The notes: generated from the letters alone by a model not told the origin. Shown: positions 1 to 11,406, numbered from the stretch's first letter. The stretch: 64,000 nt of DNA from Williamsia phyllosphaerae (GCF_014635305.1 NZ_BMCS01000002.1:1-64000); one strand, 5' to 3'. Numbers and translations: made by a program.

Positions 1-44
1 CGCCAGCGTTCGTCCTGAGCCAGGATCAAACTCTCCATGAAAAA
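1..44 (-). rRNA. rrs: 16S rRNA gene, 5' end (partial)
   Basis: The minus strand here reads the universal 16S start, GAGAGTTTGATCCTGGCTCA, followed by the GACGAACGCTGGCG block. The gene runs off the left edge of the window, so only about the first 44 nt are visible. The exact mature 5' end cannot be read from sequence and is placed at the run of T just upstream of the conserved block. The gene lies downstream of murA on the same strand, which is the arrangement of the rrnA operon in mycobacteria. Confidence 0.95.
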
Positions 45-270
45 CCATAGAAAAACAGCCACCAACCCAAAGGCCGGCAACCAGAATTTCGAAACAATCT
101 TCCCAGCAGAGACAAAATCCCAACCAAAAAAAACAAACAACCGACAACCACCCAGGAGCTTAACCCCAGACGGCATCAATCATCACAAAAACCACACCCC
201 CACAAACCACTGTCCGCGAGGATGCAGCACCAAAAAAATTGGCATTAACAATCCATCAACACACTATCGA

Positions 271-284
271 GTTCTCAAAGAACA
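271..284 (-). promoter_or_regulatory. boxA-like antitermination element of the rRNA leader
   Basis: The minus strand reads TGTTCTTTGAGAAC, matching the actinobacterial boxA element (core GTTCTTTGA) found in rRNA leaders, where the NusB/S10 complex binds and keeps RNA polymerase resistant to Rho. It lies about 230 nt before the 16S start and about 90 nt after the proximal promoter, as expected. Confidence 0.75.
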
Positions 285-371
285 CACACCCGCGGCGCGT
301 CAATCCCCATCGGGAACCTGCTACCGAAAGCTTGTTCAGGACGTTGCGTCCGTCTCCGGGGCAACTTTTCC

Positions 372-400
372 AGCCTAGCAGAGTCATGAGGGCCGGTCAA
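372..400 (-). promoter_or_regulatory. proximal rRNA promoter
   Basis: On the minus strand a -35 box TTGACC (395-400) is followed after exactly 17 nt by a -10 box TAGGCT (372-377). Transcription would start near 365 and run through boxA into 16S. Both hexamers and the spacing fit the primary sigma factor of actinobacteria. Confidence 0.75.
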
Positions 401-561
401 CCAGTGTCTGGTCGAGGTCTTCGGTGATTCTGTTCGGCCCCGCAGCGATTACTACCGCTTTCGCAGTTCGTGTCTCGCGTTGGGTGGTCTGCGCTGAGCC
501 CGGTTTCCCAGTCCCGGATTCTTGCTTTCCCGGGAGGCGCCGTGGCGCGCTGACTTGGAAG

Positions 562-591
562 AAGTTACGCGGCTCGCGAGCAGCCCGTCAA
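562..591 (-). promoter_or_regulatory. distal rRNA promoter
   Basis: On the minus strand TTGACG (586-591) and TAACTT (562-567) are separated by 18 nt, a spacing used by mycobacterial rRNA promoters. The site lies about 190 nt upstream of the proximal promoter and downstream of the murA stop, so the operon appears to have two tandem starts in addition to any read-through from murA. Confidence 0.6.
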
Positions 592-734
592 ATCGCCTGG
601 TCAGAGCGACGCCCAGTTCGTTCACCGCAGGTCAGCACGCCCGTACCAGTTCGCTTCAGACGTCTCGAAAACATGGACGTTGCAAGCGATTTCGGTGACG
701 CCCGCCACATCTGGCGGGTTTCATGGACGGGTCT

Positions 735-1991
735 TCAGCCGTTGACGCGCTCGATCTCGGCCCCGAGACTGCGCAGTTTCCCGATGAACTCGGGGTATCC
801 GCGATCGATGTGGAAGACGTCGTGCACCTCGGTGATCCCGTCGGCGACAAGACCGGCCAGCACGAGACCCGCGCCGGCACGGATGTCCGAACACCACACC
901 GGCGCGCTCGAGAGCTGTTCGATCCCGCGGATCACCGCATGGTGACCGTCGGTGCGCGCATCAGAACCCAGTCGGACCATCTCCTCGACGAACCGGAACC
1001 GTGCCTCGAACACGTTCTCGGTGATCACCGACATCCCTTCGGCCACCGCCGCCAGTCCGATCGCCATCGGTTGCAGGTCGGTCGGGAACCCCGGGAACGG
1101 CAGGGTCGAGAAGTTCACCGCACGCGGACGGTCTGTCTGACGAACACGGAAGCCGTCGGAGAACCTCTCCACCTCCGCGCCGGCATCGACCAGCTTGTTC
1201 AACACCAACTGCAGGTGGGCGGGGTCGACGCCGGTCACCCGGATGTCCCCCCTGGTCATCGCAGCTGCAATACCCCATGTCGCGGCAACGATCCTGTCGC
1301 CCACCACCACGTGGGTCGTCGGAGACAGCTTCGCCACCCCTGTCACGGTCAGAGTGGACGTCCCCTCCCCCGAGATCCGGGCACCCATCTGCTTGAGCAT
1401 CACGCAGAGATCGATGATCTCCGGCTCCCTCGCAGAGTTGTCGATCGTGGTGGTTCCATTCGCCAGCACCGCGGCCATCAGGATGTTCTCGGTTGCCCCC
1501 ACCGACGGGAACTCCAGGGCGATCGCAGCGCCGGTCAGCGATTCTGCTTCTGCCACAACACATCCGTGCTCGATGGTGCTGTGTGCACCGAGCGCTCGAA
1601 GGCCGGCCTGATGCATGTCCAGGGGTCGGGATCCGATGGCGTCACCGCCCGGGAGGGCGACCACGGCGCGACGACACCGCGCGATGAGAGGCCCCAACAC
1701 GCACACCGACGCGCGGAACTGCTTCACCGCGTCGAAATCGGCGTGGAACTTCGGCTCGGCCGGGGTGTCGATCGTGACGGTCTCGCCGTCCAGGGTCACC
1801 ACGGCCCCCAACCCCCGCAGCACGTCGGCCATCAGCGGGACGTCGGCGATCTCGGGACAGTTGGTGAGCGTCGTGCGCCCCTCCGCCAGCAACGCCGCGG
1901 CCATCAGCTTCAAGACGCTGTTCTTGGCGCCGACCACCGAGACCTCGCCGTGAAGGCGTGCGCCGCCGGTCACCAGAAAGCGATCATTCAC
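735..1991 (-). CDS. murA: UDP-N-acetylglucosamine 1-carboxyvinyltransferase
   Basis: MurA transfers enolpyruvate from PEP to UDP-GlcNAc, the first committed cytoplasmic step of peptidoglycan synthesis. The 418-residue length is normal for the family. The GAKN motif near residues 21-24 and the RAS-x-CVLGP block near 93-101 are present. In the active-site loop the usual catalytic cysteine is replaced: the protein reads [10 protein letters not shown] with Asp at 117. The same Cys-to-Asp change at residue 117 is known in M. tuberculosis MurA and explains natural fosfomycin resistance there. The start is a GTG with no Shine-Dalgarno but with a TAGGCT hexamer 6 nt upstream, suggesting a leaderless mRNA. 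The gene points at the rRNA operon, as in mycobacteria. Confidence 0.97.
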   Translation of the reverse strand: MNDRFLVTGGARLHGEVSVVGAKNSVLKLMAAALLAEGRTTLTNCPEIADVPLMADVLRGLGAVVTLDGETVTIDTPAEPKFHADFDAVKQFRASVCVLGPLIARCRRAVVALPGGDAIGSRPLDMHQAGLRALGAHSTIEHGCVVAEAESLTGAAIALEFPSVGATENILMAAVLANGTTTIDNSAREPEIIDLCVMLKQMGARISGEGTSTLTVTGVAKLSPTTHVVVGDRIVAATWGIAAAMTRGDIRVTGVDPAHLQLVLNKLVDAGAEVERFSDGFRVRQTDRPRAVNFSTLPFPGFPTDLQPMAIGLAAVAEGMSVITENVFEARFRFVEEMVRLGSDARTDGHHAVIRGIEQLSSAPVWCSDIRAGAGLVLAGLVADGITEVHDVFHIDRGYPEFIGKLRSLGAEIERVNG

Positions 1992-2082
1992 GACCCGAGC
2001 CTATCCACTCACGCCATCGCCACTGTTCGCGGGCGGAACTCACTGTGCTCCCCACCCCCGAGCGCCCGGTAGGTTTGCGGCC
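1992..2082. promoter_or_regulatory. divergent murA / adenosyltransferase promoter region
   Basis: This 91-nt gap carries a start signal for each side. On the minus strand TAGGCT at 1998-2003 lies 6 nt before the murA GTG. On the plus strand TAGGTT at 2070-2075 lies 7 nt before the ATG at 2083. Both arrangements put the predicted transcription start at the start codon, so both mRNAs should be leaderless. No good -35 consensus is visible, and nothing like a cobalamin riboswitch fits in the space. Confidence 0.6.
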
Positions 2083-2679
2083 ATGGCTGTCCACCTCACT
2101 CGGATCTACACCCGCACCGGCGACGACGGGACCACCGGGCTCAGCGATTTCTCGCGGGTTCCGAAGACCGACGCGCGGGTTGTCGCCTATGCCGACTGCG
2201 ACGAGACCAATGCGGCGATCGGCACCGCAATCGCACTCGGTGATCCCGATGACCATGTCCGGGCGGTGCTCACCACCATCCAGAACGACCTGTTCGACGC
2301 AGGTGCGGATCTCGCCACCCCGGTCGTCGCCGAGCCGGAGTACCCGCCCCTACGTATCGCGCAGAGCTACGTCGATGCCGTGGAGACCTGGTGCGACGAG
2401 TTCGGGGATCCGCTCGAACCCCTGACCTCGTTCATCCTGCCGGGGGGAACCGTCCTCAGCGCCCTGCTGCACCAGGCGCGAACGGTGACGCGGCGGGCCG
2501 AACGGTCGGCGTGGGCGGCCGTGGCCGCGCACCCCGACAACACCTCGGCGCTCCCGGCGAAGTATCTCAACCGGCTCTCTGATCTGCTGTTCATCATGTC
2601 CCGAGCGGTCAACACCGACGGCGACGTCCTCTGGACTCCGGGAGGTCAGCGGCAGCGGCCGCCCGCCAGGGACGAGTGA
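2083..2679 (+). CDS. pduO: ATP:cob(I)alamin adenosyltransferase, PduO type
   Basis: The enzyme adenosylates cob(I)alamin to make coenzyme B12, the cofactor of methylmalonyl-CoA mutase and similar enzymes. The N-terminus carries the family signature TRTGDDGTTGL (residues 10-20), and the C-terminal half has the RRAERSAW block typical of PduO-type ATP binding. The 198-residue length is normal. It corresponds in position to Rv1314c of M. tuberculosis, next to murA. The mRNA is predicted to be leaderless. The gene converges on the DUF2550 gene with a gap of only 3 nt. Confidence 0.93.
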   Translation: MAVHLTRIYTRTGDDGTTGLSDFSRVPKTDARVVAYADCDETNAAIGTAIALGDPDDHVRAVLTTIQNDLFDAGADLATPVVAEPEYPPLRIAQSYVDAVETWCDEFGDPLEPLTSFILPGGTVLSALLHQARTVTRRAERSAWAAVAAHPDNTSALPAKYLNRLSDLLFIMSRAVNTDGDVLWTPGGQRQRPPARDE

Positions 2680-2682
2680 CGC

Positions 2683-3120
2683 TCAGGCGGAACGTCGTCG
2701 GACCGACCGGACCGGTGGTCTGGACTCCACCCACGACTGGAACGCCGTGACCGCACCGGAGGCCATCGCGAGCTCGAAACCCGCACCGTCTGCGTCGATC
2801 TCGAGGATGGTCATCGCGTCGATGACCTCGACCTCGGTTCCGCGGGGCGCTCGACGCCCCCGCGTCTCGATCGCCTGACGCGCGATGACCTCGCTGGGAC
2901 CGGTCCGCAGGCTGCTCAGTCGGTAGTAGATCAACGAGTGGTCGTCGTAGCGGACGATGCCGTGACGCCACCCCCGGTCGTCGCCGGCCGGGAGACTTCG
3001 CAGCAACACCGCGGTGCCCCGACTCCGCAGCCGCATGACTCGGAATCCCACCAGCGCCAACACCGACACCACCACGGCGACGAGCAGCGCGACGCACACG
3101 CCGAGAACCATCACCGACAT
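2683..3120 (-). CDS. DUF2550 membrane-anchored protein
   Basis: This small protein (145 residues) has one N-terminal membrane segment (about residues 3-26) followed by a basic, cytoplasmic-type domain. It matches the DUF2550 family, whose M. tuberculosis member Rv1312 also follows atpC. Its function is not established. I chose the ATG at 3120 because AGGAG lies 6 nt upstream; the reading frame is open for 20 more codons upstream without a ribosome site. It is the last gene of the ATP synthase cluster, separated from atpC by 153 nt containing a strong stem-loop, so it may be partly uncoupled from the operon. Confidence 0.85.
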   Translation of the reverse strand: MSVMVLGVCVALLVAVVVSVLALVGFRVMRLRSRGTAVLLRSLPAGDDRGWRHGIVRYDDHSLIYYRLSSLRTGPSEVIARQAIETRGRRAPRGTEVEVIDAMTILEIDADGAGFELAMASGAVTAFQSWVESRPPVRSVRRRSA

Positions 3121-3169
3121 CGTGTGCTCCTGCCTGACCTCGTACCCTGCGACCACCTCGACATACACC

Positions 3170-3202
3170 GATCCCCGCACGCCTCGAAAGGCTGCGGGGA
3201 TC
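3170..3202 (-). terminator. stem-loop between atpC and the DUF2550 gene
   Basis: GATCCCCGCA at 3170-3179 pairs perfectly with TGCGGGGATC at 3193-3202, and inside it GCCT (3181-3184) pairs with AGGC (3189-3192) around a CGAA loop, with a single bulged base. No U tract follows on the minus strand. In actinobacteria such hairpins often act as terminators or 3' stabilisers, so it may end or attenuate the ATP synthase transcript. Confidence 0.55.
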
Positions 3203-3273
3203 GACGTGTAGGTGTCGCTGTCCTCACCACAATGCCACGACCGAGCTGGTCATGGCACCGGGCGAGGTGCACA

Positions 3274-3660
3274 TCACTTCTCCTGCGTGAGCTGCTCCAC
3301 AGCTCGGATCCGCGAGAGTGCGCGATCGTGTTCCTCGGACCCCTCTTCGGCGGACTCGAGTTCGGCGCGCGCGGCGTCGGCATCGATGTCGCGGGCCCAC
3401 TCGGCGGACTCGGCGAGCACCGTGACGGCGTCGCCGGTCACCGAGAGGAAACCTCCCTGTACCGCCGCGACGCGACGGGTGCCGTCGGTCTGCTCGATCA
3501 CCACGAACCCGCCGGCGATGAGCTCGCCGAGCAGAGGTTCGTGGTGGTTGAGGATGCCCAGTTCGCCCTCGGTGGTCTGTGCGATCACAAAGGTGGCCTC
3601 GCCGGAGTAGAGACGCTCCTCCACCGAGACGACCTCGACCGGAAAGCCTGTGTCAGCCAT
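3274..3660 (-). CDS. atpC: F1-ATP synthase subunit epsilon
   Basis: Epsilon sits on the central stalk with gamma and damps ATP hydrolysis. The 128-residue protein has the N-terminal beta-sandwich with the GELGILNHHEPLL stretch, followed by a short helical C-terminus (AARAELESAEEGS). It follows atpD with a 9-nt gap and is the last of the nine atp genes. Length and position match mycobacterial AtpC. Confidence 0.96.
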   Translation of the reverse strand: MADTGFPVEVVSVEERLYSGEATFVIAQTTEGELGILNHHEPLLGELIAGGFVVIEQTDGTRRVAAVQGGFLSVTGDAVTVLAESAEWARDIDADAARAELESAEEGSEEHDRALSRIRAVEQLTQEK

Positions 3661-3669
3661 GAGGTCGCG

Positions 3670-5127
<1,458 letters not shown>

Positions 5128-5191
5128 TCACTTCCTGGCTTGGAGGGCCGATACAGCTCGATGTGTCATGGGTGCGGCTGCCGCCGCGGTT

Positions 5192-6142
5192 CTACTTCGC
5201 GAGAGCGGACGCGCCGCCGACGATCTCACTGATCTCCTGGGTGATCTGCGCCTGACGCAGCTGGTTGGCCTGCCGCGACAGGTCGGTGATCAACTCGTCG
5301 GCGTTGTCGGTCGCCGCCTTCATGGCGGTCCGTCGGGCCGCCGACTCCGACGCAGCCGCCTCGAGCAGCGCGGCGTACACACGGGTCGCGATGTACTTCG
5401 GCAGCAGAGCCGACAGCAGCGTCTCGGCACCGGGCTCGAACGAGTAGTTCCGAGCCTCGGTCGACGAGTCGTCCCCGCCCGACGACGAATCGTCGGATTC
5501 CCCGTCGTCCTCGGACACCACCAACGGTGCGATCCGACGGACCTCGGGGACCTGGCTGAGCATCGAGACGAACCGGGTGTAGACCAGGTGCAGCTCGTCG
5601 AGTCCCTCGAGGGCGTGGTGCTCCTCGGTCTCCTCGACCTCGGTACCCGAACCCGCGACGAACAGATCGACCAGGCGGTCGGTCGCCGTCTTGGCGTCGG
5701 AGTACCGCGGCTGCTGGGAGAACCCGGTCCACGATCCCTCGACGTCGAGATCGCGGAAGGTGAAGTACCGCAACCCCTTCTTTCCCATCACGAAGATGAT
5801 GGGGTCCTTGCCCTCGTCGCGCAGCAACGCCAACAGCTCACGGGTGGCCCGCAGGACGTTGGAGTTGTAACCGCCGCACTGGCCGCTGTCACTGGTGACG
5901 ACCAGCACGCCGGCACGCTTGGGCTCCGGACGCTCCACCAGCAGCGGGTGATCCAGGGTCGCCGACTTGCTGGCCAGTTCGGAGAGGACCGAGGTCATCT
6001 CCTCGGCGTAGGGCTTCGACGCGGTCACCCGGGCCTGGGCCTTGGTGATGCGCGAGGTCGCGATCAGCTCCTGCGCCTTGGTGATCTTGCGCGTCGACTG
6101 GACCGACCTGATGCGTGAGCGCAGTTCACGAATACTCGCCAT
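5192..6142 (-). CDS. atpG: F1-ATP synthase subunit gamma
   Basis: Gamma is the rotor shaft inside the F1 head. The protein begins [12 protein letters not shown]...[10 protein letters not shown] and ends [21 protein letters not shown], the two coiled-coil helices of the family. I chose the ATG at 6142 (316 residues): GAGG lies 6 nt upstream and the family begins here. A GTG four codons upstream is also open. Around residues 213-229 is an acidic, serine-rich insertion ([16 protein letters not shown]) longer than in most gamma subunits. Mycobacterial gamma subunits are also known to carry an extra loop, but whether this is the same site needs an alignment. Confidence 0.95.
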   Translation of the reverse strand: MASIRELRSRIRSVQSTRKITKAQELIATSRITKAQARVTASKPYAEEMTSVLSELASKSATLDHPLLVERPEPKRAGVLVVTSDSGQCGGYNSNVLRATRELLALLRDEGKDPIIFVMGKKGLRYFTFRDLDVEGSWTGFSQQPRYSDAKTATDRLVDLFVAGSGTEVEETEEHHALEGLDELHLVYTRFVSMLSQVPEVRRIAPLVVSEDDGESDDSSSGGDDSSTEARNYSFEPGAETLLSALLPKYIATRVYAALLEAAASESAARRTAMKAATDNADELITDLSRQANQLRQAQITQEISEIVGGASALAK

Positions 6143-6197
6143 CGGCTGCCTCACACCTCCTTCGGGTTGACCACACGGTCACGGTTTGTCATGGGTC

Positions 6198-7832
6198 CTA
6201 CGACTTCTTCTTGAGCTTGATCTCCTCGTTGTTGACCTCTTCGGGGTCCAACGAGTCCGACTCCTCCTCGTTCACGACGCGCGATCCGTCGCTGGCGAGG
6301 AAGCCCTGCTTGAACTTGTTCGTCTCGTCGACCAGGGCCTCGGCCTGATCGTCGGACAGTGCCTTGCCACCGGCGATCGAGTCGTAGACACCGGTCGCGC
6401 TGTGGTGCAGGTGGCTGATCAGTTCGCTCTCGAAGCGCTTGATGTCCTCGACCGGGACCGAGTCGAAATGTCCCTCACCGCAGAGGTAGATCGAGACGAT
6501 CTGGTCCTCGACGGCAGCCGGGCTGTACTGATCCTGCTTGAGCAGCTCGACCCAGCGGGCACCACGCTCGAGCTGGGCCTTCGAGGCGTCGTCCAGGTCG
6601 GAGGCGAAGGCCGAGAAGGCTTCCAGCTCACGGAACTGGGCGAGCTCGAGACGCAGCGAGCCACTGACCTTCTTGAGGCCCTTGGTCTGCGCGGCGCCAC
6701 CGACACGGGAGACCGAGGTGCCGACGTTGATCGCCGGTCGGACGCCCTTGTTGAACAGGTCGGACTCGAGGAAGACCTGTCCGTCGGTGATCGAGATGAC
6801 GTTGGTCGGGATGAACGCCGAGACGTCGTTGGCCTTGGTCTCGATGATCGGCAGGCCGGTCATCGAGCCGCCGCCGAGCTCGTCGGACAGCTTCGCGCAA
6901 CGCTCCAGCAGACGCGAGTGCAAGTAGAAGACGTCACCGGGGTACGCCTCGCGGCCCGGCGGGCGACGCAGCAGCAGTGAGATGGCGCGGTAGGCCTCGG
7001 CCTGCTTGGTCAGGTCGTCGAACACGATGAGGACGTGCTTGCCCTCGTACATCCAGTGCTGCCCGATGGCCGAGCCGGTGTACGGCGCCAGCCACTTGAA
7101 GCCGGCCGAGTCGGACGCGGGCGCGGCGACGATGGTGGTGAACTCGAGAGCTCCCGCGTCATCGAGCGCCTTCTTGACGCCGGCGATCGTCGAGCCCTTC
7201 TGGCCGATCGCGACATAGATGCAACGGACCTGCTTGTCGGGGTCACCGGTCTCCCAGTTCGCCTTCTGGTTCAGGATCGCGTCGATGCAGACCGCGGTCT
7301 TGCCGGTCTTGCGGTCACCGATGATCAGCTGGCGCTGTCCGCGACCGATCGCGGTCATCGCGTCGATGGCGGTGATGCCGGTCGCGAGCGACTCCTCGAC
7401 GGGCTGACGCTCGAGAACGCTGGCCGCCTGGAGCTCGAGCACGCGGGTCTCGGACGACTCGATGTCGCCCTGCCCGTCGATCGGCTGACCGAGCGGGTTG
7501 ATCACGCGGCCGAGGAAGTTGTCACCGACCGGGACCGAGAGCACGCCGCCGGTACGGCTGACCTGCTGGCCCTCCTCGATGGATTCGTAGTCACCGAGGA
7601 TGACCACGCCGATCTCGTCTTCGTCGAGGTTCAGTGCGACACCGAGGACGCCGCCGGGGAATTCCAGCAGCTCGTTGGCCATCGCGCCGGGGAGACCACT
7701 GACGTGGGCGATTCCGTCGGCGGTGTCGGTGACGACACCGACCTCCTCGCGGGACGCCTCGGCCGTGAACGTCGAGACGTACTGCTCGATCGCGCCTTTG
7801 ATCTCGTCGGATGAGATCGTCAACTCCGCCAT
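6198..7832 (-). CDS. atpA: F1-ATP synthase subunit alpha
   Basis: This is the non-catalytic nucleotide-binding subunit of the F1 head. It has 544 residues, with the P-loop GDRKTGKT at 172-179 and the conserved GAWKSGA-type region replaced by the usual [10 protein letters not shown] block. After the canonical end the protein continues with a charged tail ([18 protein letters not shown] then KLKKKS). Mycobacterial alpha subunits carry a C-terminal extension that suppresses ATP hydrolysis; this tail may be its counterpart. AAGGAAG lies 10 nt before the ATG. Confidence 0.97.
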   Translation of the reverse strand: MAELTISSDEIKGAIEQYVSTFTAEASREEVGVVTDTADGIAHVSGLPGAMANELLEFPGGVLGVALNLDEDEIGVVILGDYESIEEGQQVSRTGGVLSVPVGDNFLGRVINPLGQPIDGQGDIESSETRVLELQAASVLERQPVEESLATGITAIDAMTAIGRGQRQLIIGDRKTGKTAVCIDAILNQKANWETGDPDKQVRCIYVAIGQKGSTIAGVKKALDDAGALEFTTIVAAPASDSAGFKWLAPYTGSAIGQHWMYEGKHVLIVFDDLTKQAEAYRAISLLLRRPPGREAYPGDVFYLHSRLLERCAKLSDELGGGSMTGLPIIETKANDVSAFIPTNVISITDGQVFLESDLFNKGVRPAINVGTSVSRVGGAAQTKGLKKVSGSLRLELAQFRELEAFSAFASDLDDASKAQLERGARWVELLKQDQYSPAAVEDQIVSIYLCGEGHFDSVPVEDIKRFESELISHLHHSATGVYDSIAGGKALSDDQAEALVDETNKFKQGFLASDGSRVVNEEESDSLDPEEVNNEEIKLKKKS

Positions 7833-7910
7833 GAGTATTCGTCTTCCTTGCGTTGGGGTGGGTATGTGGTGGCCTGGGCCAGTGGACTTCGGGACGCCGC
7901 GGTGCGGCAG

Positions 7911-9269
7911 CTACCTGGGCAGCTCTTCGGCCGCCTTGGCCAGTCGGGTCGCGACGTCTCCGTCGATCACCTCGTCGCCGATGGCGACCCGGAGGCCGCC
8001 CAGCAGGCTTGGATCGATCTCCACCTGCGTGGAGATCTCACGGTTGTAGATGCGCCCGAGCACTGCGGTGAGCCGCTCCTCCTGGGCATCGGTCAGCGGC
8101 GATGCGGACACCACGTGGGCGACCGACTCCCCGCGACGGGCCGCGGCGAGCTCGGCCAGATCCGACACCGCGGATGCTGCGGCCTGGCCGCGGAGCAGCC
8201 GGACGGTCTGATCGAGAACCGCCTTGGTGACGTCGTCCACCTTGCCGGCGACCACGGTGTCGAGAAGCTCGAGACGCTTGTCGGCGGGTGCGTTGACGTC
8301 CGAGAGCAGCGCGCTGAGTTTCGGCTCGGCCACCAACAGGCGACCGAAACGGAACAGCTCGTCCTCCACGTTGTCGATCGTGCGCGCCTTCTCGGCGACG
8401 ATCAGCAGTGCGAACCGCGCGAGACGCTCGATGGCGAAGGTGAAGTCGCTGGTCGCCGACCAGCGACCGACCACCGCGCTGCGCAGCAGTGCGAGGGTGT
8501 CCTCCCCCAGCTTGGAGCCGAAGAGGTTGTCGATGATGCCGGTCTTGGCGTCGTCGTCGTCCGAGGCCTCGGCCAGGTGCTTGCGCAGCACCGGCTCCGA
8601 ACCGAGCAGCGCGACCACGTCGGCGAGTTCGCCGGCGAGGGTCCGCAGTCCGGAGTCGTCCAGCGACTCGACACGGCGGTCGAACTCGTCGGACAGCTTC
8701 TTGATGGAGTCGCGCGAGGCAGCGCGCATCGAGTGCACGCCCACCAGGTCGGCGGGCGCCGAGATCCGTGTGGATCCGGCGACCTCGCCGGAGGACGCCA
8801 TGTCCCCCAGCTCGTCGATCACGCGGTCGACCGACTGCTCGCGAGCGGTCGGATCGTCCAGGTGCTCGCGGACCAGGTTGCTCGCGATCTCGACCGAGGT
8901 GAGGCCGAGGTCGCTGCGCAACTGGCGGACCAGGGCCGCGCGGTTAAGCGCGACCTGTGACTTGCCGTGCTCGGTGATGCGCTTGACCTCGTGGTCGGCC
9001 TGCACCGACATCTCCTCGGAGATGGCCTGTGCATCGGCCCGGGCGTCCTCGCGGATCTGGCTGCCCGCGGCCCGTGCCTCCTCGACGGCGTTCTTGTGCG
9101 CCTCTTTGGCCTCGGCGAGCCGCTTCTTCGCGTTCTCGCTCTCCTCGATCTGCGTCGCGATCGTGGTCTGCTGCGACTTCATCGCCTTGCGGACCGGGGG
9201 TGCGACGTAGCGGACGAGGACGAAGATGATCACGAAGAAGCCGACGAGTTGTCCCAAGAAGATTCCCAT
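7911..9269 (-). CDS. atpH: fused ATP synthase b-delta subunit
   Basis: One polypeptide of 452 residues joins a b-type stator to the delta subunit. The N-terminus has a single membrane helix (about residues 4-22) and a long charged coiled coil. The C-terminal part, roughly from residue 270, is delta, ending RIYNREISTQVEIDPSLLGG then LRVAIGDEVID, the usual delta C-terminus. This b-delta fusion is characteristic of mycobacteria and relatives. The start has AAGGGAAG 7 nt upstream, and atpF ends 3 nt before it. Confidence 0.96.
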   Translation of the reverse strand: MGIFLGQLVGFFVIIFVLVRYVAPPVRKAMKSQQTTIATQIEESENAKKRLAEAKEAHKNAVEEARAAGSQIREDARADAQAISEEMSVQADHEVKRITEHGKSQVALNRAALVRQLRSDLGLTSVEIASNLVREHLDDPTAREQSVDRVIDELGDMASSGEVAGSTRISAPADLVGVHSMRAASRDSIKKLSDEFDRRVESLDDSGLRTLAGELADVVALLGSEPVLRKHLAEASDDDDAKTGIIDNLFGSKLGEDTLALLRSAVVGRWSATSDFTFAIERLARFALLIVAEKARTIDNVEDELFRFGRLLVAEPKLSALLSDVNAPADKRLELLDTVVAGKVDDVTKAVLDQTVRLLRGQAAASAVSDLAELAAARRGESVAHVVSASPLTDAQEERLTAVLGRIYNREISTQVEIDPSLLGGLRVAIGDEVIDGDVATRLAKAAEELPR

Positions 9270-9272
9270 GGG

Positions 9273-9794
9273 TCAGCTTCCCTTCGCGCTGGGCTGCGGG
9301 GCGTCGGCGGAGAGCCGGTCCACCGAAGCGGCGAGTGTCGAATCGGATTTCACGTCGAAGCCGAGCACCCGGCTGGCGAGATCCGCCGACAGGGTCCCGA
9401 CCTCGGAGCGTGCCTGCGTCGCCGCCTGCTCGCCCTGGGCGTTGAGCTGCGAGGTGGCCTCGGAGAGAACGGAATCCGCCTCGGCCGTTGCCCGCTGCTT
9501 CATCTCGTCGAGACTCTCGCGGCCTTTCGCGCGAGCCTCGTCACGGATACCGGTGGCCTCGCCGCGAGCCGACTTCATCGCCTCGCGGTACTCCGATTCG
9601 GCGTGCTCGAATTCCTCGGTGGCGGCACGGTTGTCCTGCGACGTCTGTGTCACCTGATCCTCGCGCTCCTCGAGCACCGCCTTGATGGGCGGCACGACGA
9701 ACTTGCCGATCACGGCGAGAACGATGAGGAAGATGATCAGAACGACGAAGAACGTGCCGTTCGGGATGAGGAAGTTCTGTGCGGCGAGCGCCAT
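9273..9794 (-). CDS. atpF: Fo-ATP synthase subunit b
   Basis: This 173-residue protein has one N-terminal membrane helix (about residues 12-32) followed by a long, charged, alanine-rich coiled coil, the hallmark of the b stator. It pairs with the fused b-delta protein encoded next, so the stator would be a b/b-delta heterodimer. It lies between atpE and the fusion gene, as in mycobacteria. Confidence 0.96.
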   Translation of the reverse strand: MALAAQNFLIPNGTFFVVLIIFLIVLAVIGKFVVPPIKAVLEEREDQVTQTSQDNRAATEEFEHAESEYREAMKSARGEATGIRDEARAKGRESLDEMKQRATAEADSVLSEATSQLNAQGEQAATQARSEVGTLSADLASRVLGFDVKSDSTLAASVDRLSADAPQPSAKGS

Positions 9795-9835
9795 GGTGCG
9801 TTACCTGATTCCGTGTCTACCCGGTCCCCGACGTG

Positions 9836-10219
<384 letters not shown>

Positions 10220-10993
10220 CTAGTGCGCGTCCTCGGATTCCATCGACTGACTGAAGTAGAGGATGGTCAACAGGGCGAAGATGAAGGCCTGGATGAGTCC
10301 GACGAAGAGGTCGAACAGCTTCCAGACTGAGTTGGGGGCCCACATGATGTAGGGCGGGAACAGCGTGATCAGCGAGACCATGATGCCGCCGGCGAAGATG
10401 TTGCCGAAGAGTCGCAGCGAGAGCGAGACCGGCTTGGCGATCTCCTCGATGATGTTGATCGGCGCGAGTCCGATGACGTGACCCTTCACCAGCTTGACCG
10501 GGTAACCGATCGGTCCACGCTTGCGGAAACCGGCACCGTGGTACCAGACGAACACGGTCAGTGCGAGCGCATAGACGAAGTTGATGTCGGAGGCGGGCGG
10601 CTTGAGCCACTCGGCGGCGACGCCCTCGGAGTTCCCGTACTGAACCGGCAGGACGGCCAGCCAGTTGGAGATCAGGATGAAGATGAACAGTCCGACCGCG
10701 AGCGGGAGGACGAACGGCGCGACGCGCATGCCGATCGAACTCTCGATCTGTCCGCGCATCTGATTGGTCACGGCCTCGAAGAACAGCTGGACCCCGTTGG
10801 GGACGCCGCGTGAGGTGATCTTGGCCCGCAGGAAGAAAGCGAGACCGATCAGGATGATCGCGGCGACGGATGTGCCGATGATGGTGTCGAGGTTGAACGA
10901 CATTCCGAGGAAGTCGACCACGGTGTGGTGCCCGACCTCGATCTTGGAATCGGATTCTTCGGCTTCAGCAGCCAGGTTGAAGACTACGGTCAT
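10220..10993 (-). CDS. atpB: Fo-ATP synthase subunit a
   Basis: Subunit a forms the proton half-channels against the c ring. The 257-residue protein has five or six membrane helices, and its [14 protein letters not shown] segment contains the essential arginine of the family. I chose the ATG at 10993 because it overlaps the stop of the upstream gene as ATGA, a common translational-coupling arrangement, and because the N-terminus then matches the family. A 132-nt gap follows before atpE. Confidence 0.96.
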   Translation of the reverse strand: MTVVFNLAAEAEESDSKIEVGHHTVVDFLGMSFNLDTIIGTSVAAIILIGLAFFLRAKITSRGVPNGVQLFFEAVTNQMRGQIESSIGMRVAPFVLPLAVGLFIFILISNWLAVLPVQYGNSEGVAAEWLKPPASDINFVYALALTVFVWYHGAGFRKRGPIGYPVKLVKGHVIGLAPINIIEEIAKPVSLSLRLFGNIFAGGIMVSLITLFPPYIMWAPNSVWKLFDLFVGLIQAFIFALLTILYFSQSMESEDAH

Positions 10994-11406
10994 GACTGCT
11001 TGCGGAGTCCTTTCATCACGGGGATCACCGTGGACAACACCACGATCACCTGACACAGAGCGAGCCCGAACATCACGCCGAGACCGTCGGGGCGGAAAAA
11101 GAACGCGATCACCAACGCGGCGACGGTGATCAGACCGAGACGGACCGCGGTGTTGAGGACAACCGGCTTCTTGCGTGGGTTGTCACTCGCCGTCGCCGCC
11201 CCGACCGAGGCCTGGACCATCTTGGCGTTGAGAAGGGAGAGCACGAGACCTGCGGCGAACCAGACGCCGAAGAAGATGTGACCCAGGAACCCGCTGATCA
11301 CCAGGACGACCACGGCCAGAACGGACGCGATGATCGCGGGACGGGCCAGGCTGAGCGGGATCTCCGGGTAATAGACCGGTGCCGAGTCTGGGGCTGACGT
11401 CGTCAT
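10990..11406 (-). CDS. ATP synthase operon AtpI-like membrane protein
   Basis: This small integral membrane protein (138 residues) has about four hydrophobic segments (roughly 23-43, 47-68, 86-103 and 110-131). It holds the position of AtpI / Rv1303 at the head of the ATP synthase operon. AtpI proteins help assemble the c ring in other bacteria; the role here is inferred from position and topology. GAGGAG lies 6 nt before the ATG at 11406. Its stop overlaps the atpB start by 4 nt. Confidence 0.85.
   Translation of the reverse strand: MTTSAPDSAPVYYPEIPLSLARPAIIASVLAVVVLVISGFLGHIFFGVWFAAGLVLSLLNAKMVQASVGAATASDNPRKKPVVLNTAVRLGLITVAALVIAFFFRPDGLGVMFGLALCQVIVVLSTVIPVMKGLRKQS

Larger units (their letters stand above)
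45..734 (-). other. rRNA operon leader and control region, non-coding
   Basis: No protein gene is supported in these 690 nt. Read on the minus strand, the stretch holds two tandem sigma-A-type promoters (annotated separately), a transcribed leader of about 320 nt after the proximal one, and a boxA-type antitermination element. The leader close to the 16S start is A/T-richer than the rest of the window and includes runs of T on the minus strand. A short inverted repeat, CCCGCCA / TGGCGGG at 701-707 and 712-718, lies just after the murA stop, but it lacks a U tract on that strand. Confidence 0.8.

Noticed and set aside
37..427. Short open frames in the rRNA leader
   Set aside because: They overlap the boxA and promoter elements of the opposite strand, have Asn/Thr/Pro-rich low-quality composition and no ribosome site.
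701..718. Intrinsic terminator after murA
   Set aside because: The CCCGCCA/TGGCGGG stem is short and has no U tract on the murA strand, so it is only mentioned within the control region.
1992..2082. A cobalamin riboswitch ahead of the adenosyltransferase gene
   Set aside because: The gap is only 91 nt and the mRNA appears leaderless, leaving no room for the element.
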